A DNA stretch of 64,000 nucleotides from positions 7,669,218 to 7,733,217 of the forward strand of contig JAMKCF010000011.1 in assembly GCA_023634235.1 (NCBI GenBank), written 5' to 3'. Both the position numbers and the translations under genes were made by a program. Shown piece by piece: positions 11,201 to 20,345 of the stretch (within the stretch, counting starts at the first letter, position 1; each line of letters begins with the position of its first letter). The notes beneath the pieces were generated by a model. That model did no database searches. It worked only from the letters and a program-made list of their open reading frames with translations, and was not told where the DNA came from. This DNA is from Pisaster brevispinus (lineage: Eukaryota; Echinodermata; Asteroidea; Forcipulatida; Asteriidae).

Positions 11201-14200
11201 ACAATGCTGTCCTCACATTGGAATCCTTTGTATTTTTGTGTCCTCACATTTTTTCGTGCGCTTAGTCTATGGAGAGTGTTAAGTTAGAGGGACAAAGGAA
11301 AGTCCTCACATAGATAGCAATAAATTGATGTACGTAGTTGTTTATTTCAACCTGAATACTCGCTGATTAGAAATAATAATAAAGCATTTATATAGCGCCA
11401 AAACCATTTAAAAGACAAATGCTCACAGGCGCTTTACATAAAATTGACATTAACCAATAAAAGTTCAAAAAAAGCAAGAATTTAAGATACAGGAGCAGCA
11501 AATAAAAAATACTAATAGAAGCCAAAAAACTGGACCAGCCAGTACAGGAAATCATCAAAAAGCATTTAAAAAGTAAGTGAAAACAGGCCTTCATTAATAA
11601 TAATAATAAACAATCAGTTAACAAATCAATTAACCAACCAACCAATTAATTAATCAATCATTGCATCAATCAAACCAATCAATCAATCAATCAATCAATC
11701 AAGTGAGCAAAAACAATCAATAATCAATCAACCAATTAATTAATTATAAAACGCCATCCAGTACAATAAAATCAACCAAAAAGCATTTTTAAAAAGGAAG
11801 TGATGACAGGCCTTCATCAAAAAGTCCTGCATGACTAAAATTAATTAACTAACTTACAATCGATTAAAACCAGAAATAGTGACACTACTTGCAGAAAGCC
11901 TCTCTCGAAACAGATGAGTCTTCAGCCCAGACTTAAAACTATTAAGTGAGTCTACTTCTCTGAGGCTTACATTAAGCTGATTCCACAAAGTAGGAGCAAT
12001 GGCAGAAAAAGATCTATCACCAAAATATAAGTTTTTTAAATATTATTTAAAATATTATTAAGTGCACAATCTAGTATTAGAACACTGCAGTCTAGTTTTA
12101 TCAGAGGAGGCTCGCGTGATTCTAGATGATGTTGAACTAGTAGTATGCACAAGTTCACTCAAGTAGTGGGGTGCTAAACCATTTAAACATTTAAAAACTA
12201 ATAAACACACTTTATGGATAATTCTAAATATCACCGGGAGCCAATGTAATCTCATAAGCACAGGGGTAATGTGATCAAATTTTCTAGTACCAGTGAGCAT
12301 TCTAGCAGCACAGTTTCGGACCCGTTGCAAAGGTGCAAGTGTGGATAAATATCTCGTCCAAAGGACTGTCAATGTGGAGAAAAAAAGCATTTGAAAACTC
12401 CCACTGTTGTGCTTATTTCAATTGCTGCAGTCAAAATAAGCATGATATATTTTAACATGCAACAAATGTAAGAAAACACAAACAGGTTGTTGGTTAATAT
12501 GTGACCTTCAAATTTAGTGACATTTTGGCAGGGTGTCTGTCTGTCCATCATGTCCATTGAAAAGGAGAGGATGGATTGATTCTAAAAAATATCAATGCTG
12601 TACCATCTTCTAAAGTGCTTTTTGATGAGTTAGCTTTTTCTGAAAGATAGGTCAGGTCCAAATTAATGGCTTTGGTAGTGGCTATGGCTATGCAGCCAGC
12701 AGCCATAGCTGTAGCCGAAGTCGCTTGGTTTGGATGCGGCCTGACAATGCAGTGAGTCCAGTGCATGCTGGTTTTTTTCTTTCTTTCTTTTAACTTGTAA
12801 CTTCTTGCCTGCCTTGCAGTGTGCGCTCATCTGGTACAGTGCAACGATTCTCCCGCCCTAGCTTCCGTACTGTGAATGCATGCTTAACTAACAGGCAACA
12901 GACACTGCAGCATGAGGTATACTGCCTGTGTACCAGGGGCAGGGTGCGATATTAACCAAAATGTATTACTAAACAAAATTATCAAAATATATAGACCCAT
13001 TTTTTTGTTTACAAGCATTGATCACCATTTCTATGGGTGGCCTTTAAAAAAAATCTTCATCAACCTTCTTTTCTTTGCAAACATTGATCACCATTTTGTT
13101 TGGACAACCTTTCTTTTGTTCATATAAACATTGATCACCATTTTGTAATGGGCAATCTGTTTACAAACATTACAAACGCTAATACAACATTTGTAACTGG
13201 ATTGGCACAAGTTTGCTCCGACCAAATCATTTAATCCCTTGGCTAAGAAGAGTGTCAGTACTTCCTTCTTGGCAACCATTGATTCATCTGTGATTTGGCT
13301 GATTTGATGGAAGCTGTTATCAAAAATGAACTATTGTACTTACAAAACTTGATGATGTAACTCCGCAAAATGAAGGTCTCCGCAAACAGGTCAATGTTTG
13401 TTGAGGAACAAAGTTGCTGAGATGAAACTTTGTTTGTTTAAAATGCCAAAAAGAAAGAGCAATATCGTACCTTTCCTTTTGTTACATGTCTTAGCTGTAG
13501 CTTTAGTATTTCAGCTGTTCTGATGAGATCCCCTTCACTTTTATAATATGATTAGATAATTATCGCCATTCATGCATTTCAGATCGTTCCAGTTCCCCGG
13601 TCGACCTCGACGTTCTGTTGTTGCTGCACTACGTCAACGGCAACCCGAGACGGTATGTCACGCTAAACTATTACTTTGAGAGAACATTGAAATATGTGGC
13701 TGGAGTGGGATGCTTTCCAAGTTTTGTGATTAAAGTGCATGTAATAATTGACATTTATATTGGACAGGTATCTATCAATTTAGACATTCATGGCATGTGA
13801 ACATTGATGCTTCTGTCATTGGCCCAAGTTACTTCATTCCTTGAACCATCCATGCTCCCTGTGGAGTAAGCAGCCTGTGCTACAAGAACCATGTCTGCCC
13901 TCACAGAAACCCATTTACCCCTAGGTGAAGAGAAGTAATTCAAGTTAGGTGTCATGCCCGAGGACTCAAGTGCCAGGATTAAAATCCACACCACCTTGAC
14001 TTTGACTCCAAACCTCGAGTCCATTGCACCAGATCATAGTATTTAGGTCAAAAACAAAATAATGTTATGTTGGCGTAACCCGACTGACCCTAAAAACACG
14101 GCCGACCCTAGGTATTTTTTTTTTAGGGAATAAAAATAATAATAACTATCTATAGAAATTAGTTATACATTTTTGTGAAAACCATTTCTGACCGTTCCGC

Positions 14201-15330
14201 TTGAATTGTTTTACGATAGCGCAAGTGAAACTACCTACCTTTCCTATTTTTCCTGGCCCGTTACGCCAAAATAACTTTTTTTTTTAGGCCTTATTATATT
14301 TTGTACACTCACAGAGCTGCCCACTCTCCCTGAGAAAATAAACCAAGCTTTCCATGTTCTGATAAACAAATTTGAAAAACTCTGTGATCATGGAAAGTTT
14401 GTCCTTATTATGTTGAATGTAATTCTAAATATCCCCCTGATTGTTGTACAAAATCTCCCTGATTGCTAGATGAAAATGTTGGCAGCTCGGCACTAAATGC
14501 ACACTGCCTTATGAACAAACTTGGTTTTTTTTTTGTGGGATGTACTCAGATGATAATGCAGAAAGAGGAAATGACAAAAGAGTGAGTTTAGGACTGATTC
14601 ACAACGAGAGGGTCGGGATCATCTACAGTTACTCCTTCTTTCATCTCACACTGGTCCTGGCATCCCTCTTTGTCATGATGACTCTCACCAACTGGTATAG
14701 GTAAGTTTACCACTGTCTGGAGCCCACAGTTCAACCAGTTTACCACTGAAAATGCTCTATTGCAGAATTATTAACCAGGTAACAACTGACCTGGCATTCC
14801 AACAGTAATTCCAACATGATATTCCAACATGTAATGCAACTTTCTTTAGCAAAGTAAGGTGTTATGAGTTGTTGCTGAGCTCTCTAAATTTTCACACAGG
14901 TAACCATTTTGTGTCCTTTCGGCACCTGGTTAAATAATTTCAACTATGAAACAGATAATTTGTTTCCCATCCCCCCCCCCCTTCTCATACAAATCTAGTA
15001 GTGTGAATGATCTATTTCTGATGGATTTGATTAATTGATTTTGATTGATTGATCTGAATAATCGATTTGATTTATTGATTGATTTGATTGATTGATCTGA
15101 ATAATTGATTTGTTTAATTGATTTGATTTCCCAGACCTGAGGAAGCAACTCTGGAGAACCTACATCGCACATGGCCCCCGTTCTGGATCAAGTTGGGCTC
15201 TAGTTGGCTGTGTGGCGCCCTCTATGTCATCAAACTACTCACAGTCATGCGCTTCTGTACAGACCAAAATACGGACAGGCAGAGACGAATTTCACGAAAC
15301 TCGTACCAACCTCAAGGGTCAAATCCGTAA
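2104..15330 (+). CDS. SERINC5: SERINC5-like serine incorporator family protein, 3' part (joined exons)
   Basis: Coding exons: 2104-2280, 3120-3163, 4625-4798, 5661-5756, 6301-6472, 12820-12916, 13583-13652, 14550-14700 and 15135-15330, with stop TAA at 15328. All junction phases agree, giving about 391 residues of the C-terminal part. SERINC proteins are multipass membrane proteins of the plasma membrane and endosomes, with about ten helices, reported to act as phospholipid scramblases. Family marks include FWFFK, the LLDFAATWN helix end, [27 protein letters not shown] and MMTLTNWYR. The Cys-rich run TFCCCC in the variable cytoplasmic loop, and the ILY-C/VRSS-type junction after the preceding helix, match SERINC5 better than SERINC1. 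Two NxS/T sites (NGT, NLT) sit in the luminal loop encoded by 6301-6472. Family membership is very likely; the SERINC5 assignment within it is less certain. The 5' exons are outside the window. Confidence 0.88.
3120..3163 (+). CDS. SERINC5: SERINC-like micro-exon (44 nt)
   Basis: Bounded by 'ttttttcag' and 'gtaagt'. Read in phase it gives [15 protein letters not shown], matching the family's charged loop followed by the conserved W-Y before the next helix. In another phase it would hit a stop, so the phase from the previous exon is decisive. Confidence 0.85.
3232..3530 (+). repeat. Possible unclassified repeat starting 'gggtcattccgtgtcaagtc'
   Basis: This intronic block has a distinctive, fairly GC-balanced composition. 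Its opening ('tcattccgtgtcaagtcacc') looks like dispersed repeats I associate with metazoan genomes, but I cannot name the family. No second copy was noticed in this window, so the call is weak. Confidence 0.25.
3750..3998 (+). mobile_element. MITE family 1 copy (GGGCCCAATTTCAT termini)
   Basis: The ends are inverted: 'gggcccaatttcatggctct' at the left and 'agccatgataatgggacc' at the right, with further pairing of 'gcttac' and 'gtaagc'. The same terminal sequence recurs at 5242, 10797, 22605, 23187 and 27251. There is no ORF, consistent with a non-autonomous DNA element. Confidence 0.6.
4066..4225 (+). mobile_element. MITE family 2 copy (TTTCACAAAGCACTAAGAT)
   Basis: It begins 'caatttcacaaagcactaag', has 'attgtgacatcacacttt' in the middle and ends 'ggggaaattgagccc'. 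Closely related copies lie at 16745-16896 and 47033-47187, where the ends 'ctcgatttcaca' and 'tgtgaaatcgag' pair. The right end here is slightly decayed. Confidence 0.55.
4305..4566 (+). mobile_element. tRNA-derived SINE, family A, copy 1
   Basis: The 5' head has Pol III promoter boxes: A box 'tggcgtagtgg' and B box 'agttcaaatcc'. A constant body follows ('cagtccctgcctgattgcg', 'tcttggctagtatagtgatt') and then an AT-rich tail of degenerate 'aaatga' units. It lies in a SERINC intron just upstream of the exon at 4625, in the sense orientation. The other copies are at 7304-7563 and 17436-17688, both on the minus strand. Confidence 0.75.
4625..4798 (+). CDS. SERINC5: SERINC-like exon: two transmembrane helices
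   Basis: The acceptor is 'cttctccttacag' and the donor 'gtatgt'. It completes an Ala codon and ends one base into a codon. It encodes a long hydrophobic helix, the short loop [10 protein letters not shown], and a second helix ending in the S-I-V-P-C-L-P motif. That motif corresponds to the conserved S-I-L-P region of SERINCs. Confidence 0.92.
5242..5424 (+). mobile_element. MITE family 1 copy, decayed
   Basis: The left end is 'gggcccaattttatagagtg' followed by 'cttttaagcagaaaac'; the right end 'gatgaaatttggctc' is a degenerate complement. It lies entirely within an intron of the SERINC-like gene. Confidence 0.5.
5661..5756 (+). CDS. SERINC5: SERINC-like exon: GLLQAS...YLTWSA signature
   Basis: The acceptor is 'ataattgcag' and the donor 'gttcgt' (weaker than the others). 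It encodes [11 protein letters not shown], then a helix Y-I-M-Y-L-T-W-S-A and E-P-P-M-E. This is the most conserved SERINC segment and by itself supports the family call. Confidence 0.93.
6301..6472 (+). CDS. SERINC5: SERINC-like exon: glycosylatable luminal loop and helix
   Basis: The acceptor is 'ccttgaaccacag' and the donor 'gtgagt'. It encodes a loop with N-G-T and N-L-T sequons and V-P-C-G, then S-E-L-I-N-A-I-I and a helix ending L-V-L-Y-A. It stops two bases (TG) into a codon, so the next exon must supply one base. Exons at 7941 and 12820 both supply T, giving Cys. The loop layout resembles SERINC5. Confidence 0.9.
7304..7563 (-). mobile_element. tRNA-derived SINE, family A, copy 2
   Basis: On the minus strand the head reads 'gggcggtcaggttggcatag' with A box 'tggcatagtgg' and B box 'agttcaaatcc'. 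The body matches the copies at 4305 and 17436 over its full length, ending at 'cttggcttcacaacca' followed by an 'aaatga'-type tail. It abuts the minisatellite at 7564. Confidence 0.78.
7564..7885 (+). repeat. Minisatellite, about 46-bp unit, roughly seven copies
   Basis: Units consist of 'attttctaacctgctatttt', then 'ctattttctatcttctac' and 'tcccaag', with small indels and substitutions. The array is nearly pure pyrimidine on the plus strand. It begins exactly at the head end of the family A SINE. The long open frame across it is an artefact of the repeat. Confidence 0.85.
7941..7995 (+). CDS. SERINC5: Possible alternative SERINC-like exon (55 nt)
   Basis: Preceded by 'ttccttag' and followed by 'gtaagg'. 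It enters with one base and leaves in phase 0, exactly like the exon at 12820-12916, so either could link 6301-6472 to 13583-13652, but not both together. It would encode [18 protein letters not shown], a strongly basic cytoplasmic start without clear family resemblance. It may be an alternative exon or a chance open segment. Confidence 0.3.
8760..8900 (-). mobile_element. Penelope-like element fragment
   Basis: It shares 'gcaaactgcttaccaacc' and the 'agtggcctgacgtttc...agcagagtttttctcgaaagct' stretch with 1650-1850 and 32812-33062. It is short and non-coding; the class is inferred from those copies. Confidence 0.4.
9087..9459 (+). mobile_element. hAT-like non-autonomous transposon (CAGGG termini)
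   Basis: The termini are inverted: 'cagggctcgaattt' at the left, 'aaattcgagccctg' at the right. The element is flanked by 'catag' direct repeats (9082-9086 and 9460-9464). Terminal CAGGG fits the hAT superfamily, although hAT normally leaves 8-bp duplications, so the shorter repeat may reflect decay. It contains an inner inverted 'ggcccgaggccagtg...cctcgggcc'. A second copy is at 18115-18475. Confidence 0.6.
10797..10984. mobile_element. MITE family 1, best copy, 29-bp perfect terminal inverted repeats
   Basis: Positions 10797-10825 are an exact reverse complement of 10956-10984, beginning GGGCCCAATTTCATAGAGC. The centre is AT-rich and non-coding. No clear target duplication is visible at the ends. 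It lies in the large SERINC intron. Confidence 0.8.
11372..12390 (-). mobile_element. CR1/L2-like LINE 3' fragment (reverse transcriptase C-terminus and 3' UTR)
   Basis: Minus-strand 12390-12058 encodes a typical LINE RT C-terminal end with [24 protein letters not shown] and L-N-G-L-A-P. After a frame break and a small AT insertion near 12030-12060, frames at about 12030-11850 resume with [10 protein letters not shown], then [11 protein letters not shown]. The 3' UTR ends with 'gcgctatataaatgcttt' followed by ATT repeats, a tail seen in CR1/L2-type elements. It is 5'-truncated, frameshifted and not functional. Confidence 0.85.
11645..11760. repeat. (AATC)n-type simple repeat within the LINE 3' region
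   Basis: Imperfect 'aatc'/'aatta' units run through the LINE 3' UTR and appear to have expanded after insertion. Confidence 0.7.
12640..12765. mobile_element. MITE family 3-like degenerate copy
   Basis: It has an inverted 'ggctatggctatgcagc' / 'gcagccatagctgtagcc' core with outer 'gtcaggtcca' and 'tggatgcggcctgac' ends. It resembles the GGCTACGGCT-rich palindromic elements at 26403, 19246 and 59951. Confidence 0.4.
12820..12916 (+). CDS. SERINC5: SERINC-like exon: start of the variable cytoplasmic loop
   Basis: A strong pyrimidine tract and 'gccttgcag' precede it; 'gtatac' follows. With TG from 6472 it gives [11 protein letters not shown], matching the family's residue pattern just after this helix (SERINC1 I-R-T-S, SERINC5 T-T-R-S-S). 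It leaves in phase 0, as the next exon requires. This is my preferred partner over 7941-7995. Confidence 0.75.
13583..13652 (+). CDS. SERINC5: SERINC-like exon: Cys-rich cytoplasmic segment
   Basis: The acceptor is 'catgcatttcag' and the donor 'gtatgt'. It encodes [15 protein letters not shown] followed by a Thr/Ser stretch. Clustered cysteines at this place are found in SERINC5 and are plausible palmitoylation sites by inference. Confidence 0.8.
14550..14700 (+). CDS. SERINC5: SERINC-like exon: YSYSFFHL helix and MMTLTNWYR
   Basis: The acceptor is 'gatgtactcag' and the donor 'gtaagt'. An acidic/basic cytoplasmic segment ([11 protein letters not shown]) leads into [10 protein letters not shown], a hydrophobic helix, and M-M-T-L-T-N-W-Y-R. 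These are the most recognisable C-terminal SERINC signatures. Confidence 0.94.
15000..15130. repeat. TGATT-rich simple repeat next to the last SERINC exon acceptor
   Basis: Imperfect 'ttgattgattga' and 'ttgatttgatt' units run to within a few bases of the acceptor at 15133-15134, so they form the branch-point and pyrimidine region of that intron. Confidence 0.75.
15135..15330 (+). CDS. SERINC5: SERINC-like terminal coding exon
   Basis: The acceptor is 'gatttgatttcccag'. The exon completes Arg, then encodes an amphipathic stretch, [12 protein letters not shown], the last helix, and a polar C-terminal tail of about 25 residues that is longer than in the human family members. Stop TAA is at 15328-15330. 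The W-x-K-x-x-S-S-W core is conserved in SERINCs. Confidence 0.9.
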
Positions 15331-16744
15331 GTGGAGTGGAGTTGAATAGAATTTTGAATTATTTTAAAAATGGCAAATATTTTGCCCTGAAGGTCAAATT
15401 GAGGAAGGAATCGTTCATATTAAAAATAGGAAGAAATGCTTGAAGTGTACATACTCACAAATATCAAATAGGGAGTTTAAGTATATGGATTGATTTCTGA
15501 GTTCAGCTGTGTTGGATCTGGTGGCTGGGGCTGTTTCTAAGGGTGTTGCTCAGGGCAGCCTATGTGCTTTAAGACGTGCTAATATGGGGATCCAGTCGCA
15601 GCCGTTAATTGGGACTTGGCCTCGGAAGGAATTTATATATTCGGCAAGACTGAAAAACTTCATAAAAGGATTGGCCTTTTTAAAGTTCTGGGGGTGCTTA
15701 AATTTGTAGTGGTTAAAAGTGGGTTATTGGCTGTGGTTGTGGGGGGGATGTAGGGTGTTCATTAGGAAAAGACTGAAAGATGTAATATCACTATGGTAAT
15801 CTCTTTCTGGTTGGTGTTTTTGTAATTTAATTAATTTTTTTAATACATATTTTTAGTGTAATTAAAATTTTAGCGTATTTGTCATCATTGCAAACCAAAT
15901 AACTTTTAGTCCTTGGACTTTTTGTTTGGCGATTGAAACCAAAATGAAATGAAAATTGACGCTATCTGAGGATGATTTTCCTCTAAGCAAACCTGACGAG
16001 ATCAATGTATCGGTGATTTACCTCGTCTTCAGTAAAGACAATGTCTTAATTTGTTTTTGTCTTCTGCCCTTTCAGGAACAGAAGAAGTACTACCTCCTTT
16101 TAGGCACTCAAGTCCTCAGTCACCACAACTTGTCTTGATCCACAGTCCTTCAGTCCTAGCAACAAACGGGTGCAATCCTCTACAGCCTTCATGATCATGC
16201 ATTTTTGACTTTTTAAAAGGTAATACCATGACTTCAGATTTATTCAACTCATTAACGTTTAGATTAAGTGTTTAAAAAATGTGTGTCTTTGTTTTCAAAA
16301 AAAAGAGGCAAGTTTCAAAGAAACCATCCGCCCTGATTTTTATATTATGTTGATTTAGTGGGTGGGGGGGGGGGGCTCATAAATTCTGAATATATTATTT
16401 TTACGGCACTCCTCAGAGGGTCCTAAGTAGACTTGCAAATGAGATGAGATGAGCACTATGGTGCCGTTGCTTCAACACTCACAGGGTCCTGATTGGGGCC
16501 CCCGGACTATCTCGTTTGGGGGAGGGGTAGAACAATCTACCCTGATTGGAGACCTGGGCTGGATTTCACAAAACACTGTGGGCCTTGTCACACAAGGTGA
16601 TTTTTTACAGGCAACTTGGAGGCAACCAACTGCATTGCATGCAAAAGGAACATTTCGGGAGCTCAAGATCCGTTTTTCCGACAGTGTATCGCTATCTCCA
16701 GGACGGGTTTAAACGTGAATGTGTATCTTCCTGGAAATGGTTGC
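15331..16744 (+). other. Probable 3' UTR and start of the convergent intergenic region
   Basis: No further coding exon is apparent. A canonical AATAAA near the stop was not identified with confidence, so the SERINC transcript end is not placed. Positions 16595-16651 share a short repeat with the reverse strand of 32399-32460. Confidence 0.4.
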
Positions 16745-16896
16745 CTGTAAATTGCCGCGTGTTACATGGCCCTAAGATTCATCATAAGATGAGTTGTCAG
16801 TATCACCATAGTGATTTGTAGTGTGACAGCACACTTTGCTTAGCAATTAAGATTGATACAAAGTTAAGATCAAACTTATCTCTTTGTGAAATCCCG
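16745..16896 (+). mobile_element. MITE family 2 copy
   Basis: It runs from 'ggccctaagattcatcat' to 'ctctttgtgaaatcccgg' and shares 'agatgagttgtcagtatc', 'ccatagtgatttgta' and 'gcacactttgcttagcaatt' with 47033-47187. Confidence 0.6.
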
Positions 16897-17435
16897 GCCC
16901 TTGCTCACTCAATAGGGATAGTATGGAGCCCCCTTTTTATGATATTGATCCAAAGATAATAAGGCCAATAGAAGTTGATTGTCAGTTTCTTGTCGGAGCT
17001 TGCTTGTAATTGTTGGCCCTGCACAGATAACACTCATTATTCTTTTTTCTTTTCTTTTTTAACTGAAAAAAAGTCCTTGAAATAATTGCTGGTGATAATT
17101 TTATTTCATTGATTTCCATATTTCCCAGAAAGCATGTCTAAGCAGAGTCTTCAACAGGTGGTCATATTTTTCATTTAGCAAACGTGTTGGGTCCATATTG
17201 TAAAATAACATTTAAAATTGTTTCATATTGTGCAATTTCCATATTAATATGTTCAACTGCACATCCTAAAACTATACTCAAAAGATGCTCAAAGAGGGCG
17301 CTTTATACATTCGATCCAGAAACACCGGGACAAGCCTTTTCTCTTTCATGATAAGTGTCCTGAGTGTTTTTGTGTTGTGCATTCATACAATGCACAGGAC
17401 CTACAGTTTTTCATGTTCATTTTCATTTATTAAAC

Positions 17436-17688
17436 TGGTTGTGAAGCCAAGGACTCTCAGAAAAGCAAGCTTAATCACTATACTAGCCAAGAACCCCATG
17501 GAGAGAAGACAAGGAAGGAAGTTTCAGTTTTAGATGTGAGAGGAAAACCCCAAAGATTCTAGGGTAAACCCACGCAATCAGGCAGGGACTGAAAACCCAA
17601 TCCACATAGTGCCCCCTGGTGGGGTTTGAACCGGGGTCCCAGAGGTGGAAGGCAAGGCAAGATACCACTACGCCAACCTGACCGCCCA
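17436..17688 (-). mobile_element. tRNA-derived SINE, family A, copy 3
   Basis: On the minus strand the head reads 'gggcggtcaggttggcgtag', with A box 'tggcgtagtgg' and a near-consensus B box 'ggttcaaaccc'. Full-length body match to copies 1 and 2. It is the best-preserved promoter of the three. Confidence 0.8.
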
Positions 17689-18114
17689 TCCAAAAGACAC
17701 TGCCCCAGATTAGCCCATGACAATATGTGGAATGGTCTCCCACCAAATGCTGAATTTTGCAGTTATACCACTGCCATTGAGCTTTTGTACTTGCCATGGA
17801 AATTTTCAAAGTATACAATGTCCATATGTCTGGCCCGTTAACAATAACAGCAATAACAATATTTTATTAGTCATGTTCAAAAGTACATGAAATTTCTTTT
17901 CCTGGTGTGAAAAGTATATGTAAAACTACATAAAATCACATTGTGTGACACACCACTCTAAAAAAAATTACATTGAAAAAGTATTACAAAATTTACCATA
18001 CAGAAAGGAGACAGTTACAATATAAAAAAACCTACAAAAATTAGCCACGCAAAAACACAGACTACATACACAAGTCCACCTCCCCTTCCTAAGTTACAGC
18101 CAGCCATTGGAGCC

Positions 18115-18475
18115 AAGGGCTCGAATTTGGGGGGAAAATCCACAAGACCGCAGGGCTTGTAGCTCAAAACTGTTACTGGACCAGAAAATTTGTAACAAGA
18201 CCGGAATCAAAATGAATAAAAAAGAGGATATCTACAGTGTCACATTTGAGCTGTTTCTATTGTAACAGACACTAAGAGAAGATTTATCTCATTTGTCTGA
18301 TGGGTAATACTTCAACACTTAATCAAATTGAAAGATGCTTGTATTTATCAGTTTAAACTAAATGTAAAACTGAGTTGTTATCAAAAATACAAGACCACCG
18401 GACTTGTGTGGTCATAAGTCAACTGACCCGAGGCTAAAGTCACTGGCCTCAAGCCTGCGGTCCCCTGTGGAGCCG
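18115..18475 (-). mobile_element. hAT-like element, second copy of the 9087-9459 family
   Basis: In inverted orientation it shares 'gggctcgaatttgg', the 'caagaccgcagggcttg' block, a middle AT-rich section and the 'gaggctaaagtcactggcc' inner repeat. Its termini are more decayed than those of the first copy. Confidence 0.55.
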
Positions 18476-18884
18476 TTAATTAGGGTATTAATACATGAGA
18501 TCAAAGAGGTTTTTTTTTAACTTCTAGGGTGTACATGTATAATGCATGCATTGTGACAAGGATAACAAATAATGAATACTGACAAACTTTTCCTCATCAT
18601 TTTTCAAAGATGGGTTTGACAAGAAACTAACAATCAATTTCCATTGACCTCTTGGGCATTACAGTACGTGCTATGGGACTTGGTGCTTCATTTGTAACTG
18701 ATTATCTCAACAAGATTGGTGCTGTTCCAATCAAATTATAGCACCCCCCAAAAAAAAAAAAAAAAATAATAATAATAATAATACAGGTGTTAATCGTTAT
18801 TCTTTGTGACATACAGTTTTATATATGATTATATTTTGCAAGCCTCACTGCCTGGTTCTGCATTTCTGTATAGAGGGCAACGCA

Positions 18885-19015
18885 ATTTGTTTCTCAGTAA
18901 AGGGCACTTTAATAAGGGAAACAAAAGTTTCTGTAGGAAACTTTTCAAAGGGCACCAAGGCAATGACCAGGATGCATTGAGGCAATTGCCTCCATGAAGC
19001 AGCAGGCCTGCATTT
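18885..19015 (+). repeat. Dispersed repeat, copy related to 1180-1345
   Basis: It shares 'aggaaacttttcaaagggca', 'ccaaggcaatgacca' and 'gcctccatgaag' with the copy near 1260, with substitutions and small gaps. Confidence 0.5.
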
Positions 19016-19245
19016 ACAACGCAAGGTAGTTTTCTAGTTGAAATGTAAAAAAAAAAAAGAAGCTATGAGGCCTATACACGTGTATTTTGAGTTTTCTACA
19101 TCCGGAATCTAGCCGGTCACAATCTTCCTGTTACTTGTAGTTCCTGTGGGACTTTTAATGGACCTCAGTACTTGCATGTGTTTGCCTTTCCAATGAATAC
19201 TGCCTTTCCATTGGGTAAATTTGTAAGACCGGTGCCTGTATTTAT

Positions 19246-19379
19246 GGCCTCGTTCGAAACTTGGGATTGGGCTTGGGCTTGGACTCCGTCACTTAGAAAG
19301 CCTGTGCTTTCCTTACGGGGGCTTCAAACTGGGGGACGGAGTCCAAGCCAAAGCCCAAGCTGTGGTTTCAAAAACAGCC
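19246..19379. mobile_element. MITE family 3, palindromic hairpin
   Basis: The left arm 'gggcttgggcttggactccg' pairs with the right arm 'cggagtccaagccaaagccc'; outer 'ggcctcgttcgaaact' pairs imperfectly with 'tggtttcaaaaacagcc'. The element at 59951-60117 shares the right arm and outer end. Confidence 0.55.
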
Positions 19380-20149
19380 TACACTTTTGGATAAAGACAG
19401 GGGACCAGTTCAACTTCCCCCATGCTGTTTTGACGAAAGCCTTACAAAAGGGACCCAATTAACTTAATACTGAAATACGGTAATTCAAATCGCTTAGTAA
19501 TGATAGTAGAAAGGAATATGGCTATTCACAGGAAAACAATCCTTTGAATGTTTTTTAAATCATTTATTTTTGAGCCAACAAATGTATTCTATTGAAGAAA
19601 TTGTATTCAGAATCAAAAGATTAAGCCTTTTACATGATTGTAATAGCATCTGTAGGGTCCAGATTTGTCAACTCTAACTGTCTCAGTTACACTCCGAATG
19701 TTCCAGTCAGGAACCGTGTGTGTTCCCACAGAGGGATTCAAATTGGAACCGCCTGTTCACAGTTAGAGCAGTGCATGTTCCCATTAAGGACAGCAAGTGT
19801 TCCCAATGGAGCTATCATAGTTTCCCTTGTTATCAGGCACTCTCTATCGAGTTGGAGGGGTTTGCCTAAACATGCACAGACTTTAGTGTACAGCTTGAAT
19901 TTCTGTATCCAGTTTCTTTAAAACTCTAATTTGTATCAGCCTTGAACCAGAATTGTACTCAAGCATGGTGTACTTTAACTTATATCCATACTCATGGGAA
20001 AAGTACTCATAGAAAAGCACTTGTAATTGCACTTAATGAAAACAGCGTGAGACTGTTGGGGTCTGTAGGTGGCAGCAGACCTACCAGGTAATTCCATTGT
20101 TTTAGTAAATGTCCGCATGCTCAGAACTTCGGAGAAGTAAACTTCAAAG

Positions 20150-20345
20150 GTAATTCTGTGTTCCAAGGACTCCCTTTGTCTTGTACTTGTCCTCACGAGT
20201 TAGTTTGAGTTACTCACACTCACAGGAAAGTACTAGTATTGGTTACTCACTCGCAAGAAAGTATTTGTATGAGTTACTCACACTTGCAGTGAAGTACTTG
20301 TATATGCTACCTGACTCACAGAAAAGTACTCTGATGTGGTGGTAC
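20150..20345. repeat. Degenerate tandem repeat, about 32-34 bp unit
   Basis: At least four units of the form 'gttactcacactcacagg' plus 'aaagtacttgtat' follow one another. Related 'tactcatgggaaaagtact' pieces occur at about 19985 and 20770, suggesting one larger decayed element. Confidence 0.6.

Noticed and set aside
12058..12390. Host gene with reverse-transcriptase-like protein
   Set aside because: The homology continues after a frame break and ends in a LINE-type 3' tail; it is a dead, 5'-truncated retrotransposon.
7941..12916. Both 7941-7995 and 12820-12916 as consecutive constitutive exons
   Set aside because: The first ends in phase 0 while the second needs two bases before it; joining them breaks the frame.
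14930..15172. Minus-strand open frame of 80 codons over the last SERINC intron
   Set aside because: It is produced by the TGATT simple repeat and the antisense of the terminal exon.
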